Shown: piece by piece, positions 5,398 through 6,031 of the stretch
How positions within the stretch are numbered: position 1 is the stretch's first letter
Layout of the letters: the number at the start of each line of letters is the position of its first letter
DNA from: Patescibacteria group bacterium
Lineage (GTDB): Bacteria > Patescibacteriota > Patescibacteriia > UBA2591 > PGYQ01
Assembly: GCA_020061725.1 (NCBI GenBank)
Contig: JAGUXS010000040.1
Span: forward strand, 1-6,031
Length of the DNA stretch: 6,031 bases
Direction of reading: 5' to 3'
Position numbers and translations under genes: made by a program
The notes under the pieces: model-generated
What the model was told of the DNA's origin: nothing
Databases searched by the model: none
Seen by the model: only the letters and a program-made list of their open reading frames with translations

Positions 5398-5621
5398 AAA
5401 TAAATAAAATACGCAAATTTTTAGAATGTGTTAATAAAATATAATTACAATGCTTTAAAATTTTAAATTAGCTTGTGTCTTTGTTGTAAATTAATACAAT
5501 AAAATTCAAATCTCAAAAATCAAAAGCTAAAACTGCAATTAAAACTCAAAATTTTTATTTTCGCTTGGTTGCGTTTAATTAATATTAAATATTTTATATC
5601 TTTTATTTTAATGTTTATTTT

Positions 5622-6031
5622 ATGAAATACTGTTTTATTTTAGGACATAATCCAACCCTGTCAATAATAGAAATATTAAATGTTTTTTTATTATTTAAAA
5701 TTAACGTTCAAATAATTTCTTTTTCAGAAGAATCGCTTTTACTAGAGATTGAAAATAATTTTTCAATTAATACTTTTTTCTCTCGTTTAGGCGGGTCGAT
5801 TAAAATAGGAGAAATTTTAGAAGAAACTTCGCGCGTTTCGGATCTTTTAGAATTTGATTTTAAAAAAGAGACAAATGAATTTAAATTAACCAATAAAAAT
5901 CGCTGGATAAAATTATTTAATATTCAAAAAGATAAAAAAATTTATTTTGGTTTAAGTCTTTATAATTTAAACGCGCCTTCTGTTTTAAAAACACAAAATG
6001 ATCTTAAAAAATTAGCGATAAAAATTAAAAG
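5622..6031 (+). CDS. Putative Trm11-like RNA methyltransferase, N-terminal part (cut by window edge)
   Basis: An open frame runs from the ATG at 5622 to the right edge (136 codons plus two bases) with no stop. It begins MKYCFILGHNPTLSIIEI, and continues with FFSRLGGSIKIGEIL (53-67) and IYFGLSLYNL (107-116). The 'FILG-NP-LS--EI' opening, the 'LGG-IKIGEI' segment and the 'FG-S-Y' segment resemble the N-terminal THUMP-containing half of Trm11/Trm-G10-type tRNA guanine-N2 methyltransferases annotated in many Patescibacteria. The catalytic half would lie beyond 6031, so the methyltransferase call is by resemblance only. An upstream ATG at 5611 hits a stop after four codons, which supports 5622. 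No Shine-Dalgarno precedes it. It is transcribed away from rpsF. Confidence 0.6.
   Translation, partial: MKYCFILGHNPTLSIIEILNVFLLFKINVQIISFSEESLLLEIENNFSINTFFSRLGGSIKIGEILEETSRVSDLLEFDFKKETNEFKLTNKNRWIKLFNIQKDKKIYFGLSLYNLNAPSVLKTQNDLKKLAIKIK

Larger units (their letters stand above)
5308..5621. other. Divergent intergenic region between rpsF and the Trm11-like gene
   Basis: The 314 bases hold no gene. They must contain start signals for both directions. AT content is so high that several -10-like hexamers occur: TATAAT on the minus strand at 5323-5318, TATAAT on the plus strand at 5440-5445, and TTGTGT (5473-5478) with TACAAT (5495-5500) at 16-base spacing on the plus strand. None is decisive. 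Two inverted repeats are present: ATGTTAA/TTAACAT at 5378-5397 and TTGTA/TACAA at 5484-5499. I looked for an S6:S18-type autoregulatory leader (a CCG-containing bulged stem) before rpsF and see none. Part of 5500-5560 has the A-rich, short-word style of the other spacers but no clear match to copies A-C. Confidence 0.7.

Noticed and set aside
5308..5460. S6:S18-binding autoregulatory leader before rpsF
   Set aside because: The known motif needs a stem with a CCG-containing bulge; no CCG or suitable GC pairing exists in the leader.
5708..5893. Minus-strand open frame of 61 codons
   Set aside because: It is antisense to the plus-strand gene at 5622, whose protein has recognisable motifs. The minus-strand product has none.

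Overview
This is a very AT-rich window that looks like the chromosome of a small-genome bacterium, most likely of the Candidate Phyla Radiation (Patescibacteria, Parcubacteria-like). That placement is an inference. It rests on base composition, the style of the AT-rich intergenic repeats, a uS6 with a long charged tail ending in a short 'ELDEEKLDKIL' helix, no bL9 gene after rpsR, a Trm11-like methyltransferase start next door, and the near absence of Shine-Dalgarno sequences. All seven complete genes end in TAA and read full length with TGA as a stop, so nothing points to a recoded TGA.

Layout. Seven genes and one tRNA lie on the minus strand. In the direction of transcription (right to left) they are rpsF (uS6), ssb, rpsR (bS18), efp (EF-P), yidD, yidC, a stand-alone glutamate-synthase FMN/Fe-S domain protein, and tRNA-Asn(GTT). 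One gene, cut by the right edge, runs the other way from 5622; it resembles the N-terminus of Trm11-type RNA methyltransferases. The 314-base gap between rpsF and this gene must hold the divergent promoters.

How the genes work together. rpsF-ssb-rpsR is the classic bacterial cluster of two 30S proteins and single-stranded DNA-binding protein. The slot usually held by rplI is taken by efp, so the left-running block is mostly translation (uS6, bS18, EF-P). It continues into membrane-protein insertion (YidD, YidC), a pair usually found beside rpmH-rnpA but here without them. The glutamate synthase-like enzyme is the one metabolic gene and is unexpected in such a context.

Unusual DNA. The gene spacers are wide (about 50 to 310 bases) and contain repeated material. 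Three spacers (after yidC, rpsR and rpsF) carry related copies of one AT-rich element in the same orientation, each close behind a stop codon; the two long copies have imperfect inverted ends and share an internal hairpin. Behind efp is a 51-base-period tandem repeat of about 2.6 nearly perfect copies. These repeats are the most noteworthy feature of the window. I do not see a defence system, CRISPR array, transposase, prophage or other clearly new system.
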